Below, piece by piece: positions 61,254 to 64,000 of a stretch of DNA of 64,000 nucleotides. Under the pieces are notes generated by a model. The model was not told the DNA's origin. It ran no database searches and was given only the letters and a program-made list of their open reading frames with translations. The position numbers and the translations under genes were made by a program. Within the stretch, counting starts at the first letter, position 1, and every line of letters starts with the position of its first letter. Source of the DNA: Cryptomeria japonica (lineage: Eukaryota; Streptophyta; Pinopsida; Cupressales; Cupressaceae); assembly GCF_030272615.1 (NCBI RefSeq), contig NW_026729315.1, positions 1 to 64,000 on the forward strand. The letters run 5' to 3'.

Positions 61254-61727
61254 CTAGAAAGCTAGTTCTTTCATTGCATCGATGGTACTCAGCTCTTGAG
61301 TTACCTTGATGGCTTCCAAGTTGAGAAAACATCTTTGAAGTACCTGCAATTTTGGCAATAGGAGTAGTTGAAGCTCTTGCAAATCTTTAGTCTGGTTGCT
61401 GATCTCTAAGTCCATCTTGGCAGTCTGACGCTGAAAATGATGAACAGTTTGCCCATAGGTAGTGAATAAGTCATAGGGCATCTTGAAGTTGTTGATGTAT
61501 GCATGTAACTCCGATTGGAGTTGAGCTTTCTGTTTGAGCACATCTTCACAAAATAGATGGGGTTGGCAGATTTTACTCAAAAGTAATTTACCGTCATCCA
61601 TAGCAACACTAATATCTTTCTGCTGCTTCAGTAGTTGCATCCTGAATTCATTCATTTGCTTGACTAAGGCAGTATTGAGTGCCTTTTCATGGTTCTTTCT
61701 TACATTTGCTTCAACAACATCTTCCAA
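61254..61727 (-). pseudogene. Element B protein, C-terminal helical part
   Basis: A 157-codon frame rich in Leu, Gln, Lys and Met, predicted by eye to be mostly helical or coiled coil (KALNTALVKQMNEFRMQLLK, SNQTKDLQELQLLLLPKL). It lies in a different frame from the upstream block, so one or more frameshifts separate them (61728-61983). It corresponds in position to the helical C-terminus of element A's protein. Confidence 0.6.
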
Positions 61728-61983
61728 TCATTGTACCTGGTCCTCTACTATGGTACAAAGAAGTCTGAACTTGGATAGAGAGGAGTCAGTACTGGGGAGG
61801 TTAGTACCGGGAATTAGATTGGTAAGGGTGTCAACTGTAGTTTTTTATGAAATCCTGTTCTTTCTTCCTCCACAATTCTTCCAGTCTCTCATGTGCAAGT
61901 TTGATGCCTTGAAGTAGCTCAGACTCATCTTGAGATTGAGTCATATATGCAAGAGTTAGATCAATAGGATTGGTGGAATCAAC

Positions 61984-63230
61984 CTATTGGGTTTGATCAC
62001 CGGTTGCCTTAGGAGTCTGCCCTCCTTCTTTGGTTTGGATCTTTGCTTGTTTTCTCTTCTCTGCTTCCTTCTCCTCTTCCACTCTTTTATTTTCTTCCTC
62101 CTTCTTCTTCTTTTTCTCTTTCTTTTTCTCCTCTTCTTGTTTCTTCTCCATTTCTTCCTTCTTCTTGTCCTCTTCCTGCTTTTTCTTTTCTTCTTCCTTC
62201 CTCTTCTCTTCTTCTTTTCTCTTATCTTCTTCTCTCTTCATCTCTTCCTCTTTCTTCTTTTCTTCCTCTTTCTTCTTCTCTACCTCTTTTCTCTTATCTT
62301 CCTCTTTCTTTTTCTCTTTCTCTTTTCTTTTGTCTTCCTCTTTCTTTTTCTTTGACTCTTTCCTCTTGATTTCTTCTTGCCTTGCTTTTTCCTCTTGCTC
62401 TTTCTCCGCTTTCTCTTTGTCCCGTTTCTCTTTCTTAGCTTGTTCTTTGTTAGGAGTGACATCCTCAATATCTAATGCATCAACATCAATAGGATCAATT
62501 TGTTTTGTCACTCTTTCTCCTTGACTATCAAATACCTCATCCAGTTTGCCTGATGATAGGTCAGGTTCTTGTTCAATCTTCTTAGTGGCTTCAACTACTC
62601 GGTGTATTTTGAGAGCAACTTTAACATGTATATGTGTGTCCTTTTCCACTTGAGAAGCTTTACCTTCTAGTAACCTGAGTCTTCTCCTTCTCATGAAGAA
62701 GATGCCTTTGTTCTTATCCACTATTTCAAATAATTCAGAATTTGAAGCATCAGGAAAGTATTGTGCAAAAATTTTCTCCCCGATCTCCCATTTTCTTTCA
62801 ATGGCAATGCACAATTTATTGTCTAAAGAATTATACAAAGAACCTGGTGAAACTGATCTAATCTCAGATGGTGACCGATCATTAATACATAAGTATTTAA
62901 TGACTTCCTGTTCTACCTCTTCTTTCTCATTATCATTAAAATCATCAAAATGTTCTTTTAAATCATCAAGCAATTTCCTCCTAATGTTCTTAATTGTCCT
63001 CTGACAATGTGTCATTGGTTTATAAGAAGAAATGTCTATATTTACCAGTGCAGAAGTTGCTGGGGCATTACTGGTAGACTTCAGCTTTTTGCTTGATTGC
63101 CTTGTCTTCTTTGTTTGAATCTTTGGTTCAGTGTCTTCTTCCCCTGGTGAGTGATTCTTGGATTTCTGCTTCCTCTTGAATACTTTAGCTAGAATGATCT
63201 TAGGTTTCTTTTTGGCTGGTGACCGCTTGG
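61984..63230 (-). pseudogene. Element B protein, basic, helical and Lys/Glu-rich part
   Basis: One minus-strand frame runs from at least 63015 to 61984, preceded by basic text up to the LTR D junction. A helical block (LLDDLKEHFDDFNDNEKEEV, then EQEVIKYLCIND) is followed by a globular part (KWEIGEKIFAQYFPDASNSE), an acidic QIDPIDVDALDIEDV phrase and about 130 residues of Lys/Glu-rich charged helix (61.98-62.45 kb). The charged repeat can expand by slippage. The family is not recognised. The order parallels element A: basic, helical block, I-D-V-D phrase, helical end. Confidence 0.7.
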
Positions 63231-64000
63231 TGTCATGCCCAAAATTTAGGGCAAAAACGGAACAAATTTTTTTAAAAAAAAGATACTAATTTAATTAACA
63301 AGCACACTCTTGCGACAAGCGTTAACGAAAATTTCATTAATAAATTCGAGCTCATTCTGAAATGAACGAAGCATCGACAATCTGTTATAATTTAATTGCG
63401 GAAAAAACCTACTGGTTTAAATTCTATCTCCAAAAGATATTTAATTAATAGTTTTATTAAATTAATCATACTAAAAATATTAGGAGAGATATTTTAAAAT
63501 TTATTTCCCACTATGACTATATAGTCTTAGCAATTTTGATTAATTTCTTCTTTATAATTTTCTTCCATATCTATATTGTGTACATATACATATCGATCAT
63601 GCATAAATTTGTATATCAATAATTTAATTTCTTAAATCAATTAAACTCAAAAAAAAACATACATATATATTCATATATATATTCCCAAATATATATATAT
63701 GGAAACATATATATTATTATATATATATTCTACATATATTCCAATATTTTAATCCTAACATCCTAAATCCATTTCAACTTTCTAAATATTATCACTTAAT
63801 TTCCTCAACCCTAATTAGGGTTCTAAATTCTTATTTAACCATTACCTAAACCCCAAATGCATATTATTTTTTTTATATTTTAAAAAACTAAACTTCCCTA
63901 GCCCCTTTCGGGCTAGGGTTTAACCCATTTTCTTTTTTTTTAAACAGATGAAGACTCATGCTGGGCCAAAGACCCTATGGGCGGCCATGTCCATAATTTC
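63231..64000. repeat. LTR D (start), inserted in element B
   Basis: Begins TGTCATGCCCAAAATTTAGG, interrupting B's coding frame. AT-rich with TA runs at 63655-63735. Contains the palindrome AACCCTAATTAGGGTT (63807-63822) and a 9-bp hairpin CCCTAGCCC/GGGCTAGGG (63896-63918). The element continues beyond the window, so length and orientation are not known. Confidence 0.6.

Larger units (their letters stand above)
59691..63230 (-). mobile_element. Non-autonomous copia-type element B, cut by LTR D
   Basis: On the minus strand: unknown protein (from beyond 63230 down to about 61254), a 3' non-coding stretch, a polypurine tract and a 3' LTR (60862-59691). Gag and pol are absent. The layout, tract hairpin and protein plan match element A. 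The 5' part is displaced by LTR D at 63231. Confidence 0.75.

Noticed and set aside
61987-62524. Long plus-strand frames rich in Ser, Phe and Leu
   Set aside because: They are the complement of the Lys/Glu-rich coding strand of element B and have no independent support.
63807-63822. Interstitial telomere repeat
   Set aside because: AACCCTA appears once in each orientation as a palindrome; there is no tandem TTTAGGG array.

Overview
The window reads as repeat-saturated nuclear DNA of a land plant with a large genome. Nearly every recognisable coding stretch belongs to an LTR retrotransposon, a LINE or an endogenous plant pararetrovirus. I found no intact host gene. The Ty1/copia, Ty3/gypsy chromovirus, Tat-lineage and caulimovirid mixture, the deep nesting and the abundant in-frame nonsense decay would suit a gymnosperm. 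The species cannot be read from the sequence, so that is inference.

Layout. 1-9005: 3' half of a Tat-lineage Ty3/gypsy element (T1), with pol decayed by nonsense codons, a two-exon antisense plant-mobile-domain (PMD) gene, a polypurine tract and a 3' LTR. T1 sits inside the reverse transcriptase of a Ty1/copia element (O), whose 3' end runs 9006 to about 18270. O's 3' LTR is itself split by a minus-strand gag-only element (N1, 10878-16452, target duplication GGCAG) and by a solo LTR (S1, 16669-17725). 18271-25029: AT-rich sequence with a LINE RNase H fragment and a possible SINE. 25035-28993: a second minus-strand non-autonomous element (N2, target duplication ATGTT) carrying gag, protease and a hydrophobic tail. 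28999-33835: AT-rich sequence, microsatellites and a remarkable hairpin-dense segment. About 33836-46905: a chromovirus-like gypsy element (G1) interrupted in its integrase by another gypsy element with a chromodomain-like tail (G2, 40251-46475). 46906-47517: an LTR-like fragment.

47518-64000: a further nest. Element A (minus strand) has copia-type LTR ends but encodes one long non-gag/pol protein. It is followed by plus-strand copia C (52255-56478), a caulimovirid fragment (56508-59690), element B (minus strand, related to A in layout) and the start of another LTR (D, 63231-64000).

The most unusual things are: (i) a tandem array of short hairpins at 33.5-33.7 kb whose stems differ from unit to unit yet stay paired, inside a wider hairpin-rich segment; (ii) strings of perfect AT-rich hairpins in the U3 of two Tat-like LTRs; (iii) a conserved stem-loop placing the polypurine tract in a 12-nt loop in three copia-type elements; (iv) a promoter, exon and intron model for the antisense PMD gene of T1; (v) the long unknown protein of elements A and B. 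All comparisons were made by eye; no alignment or database search was run.
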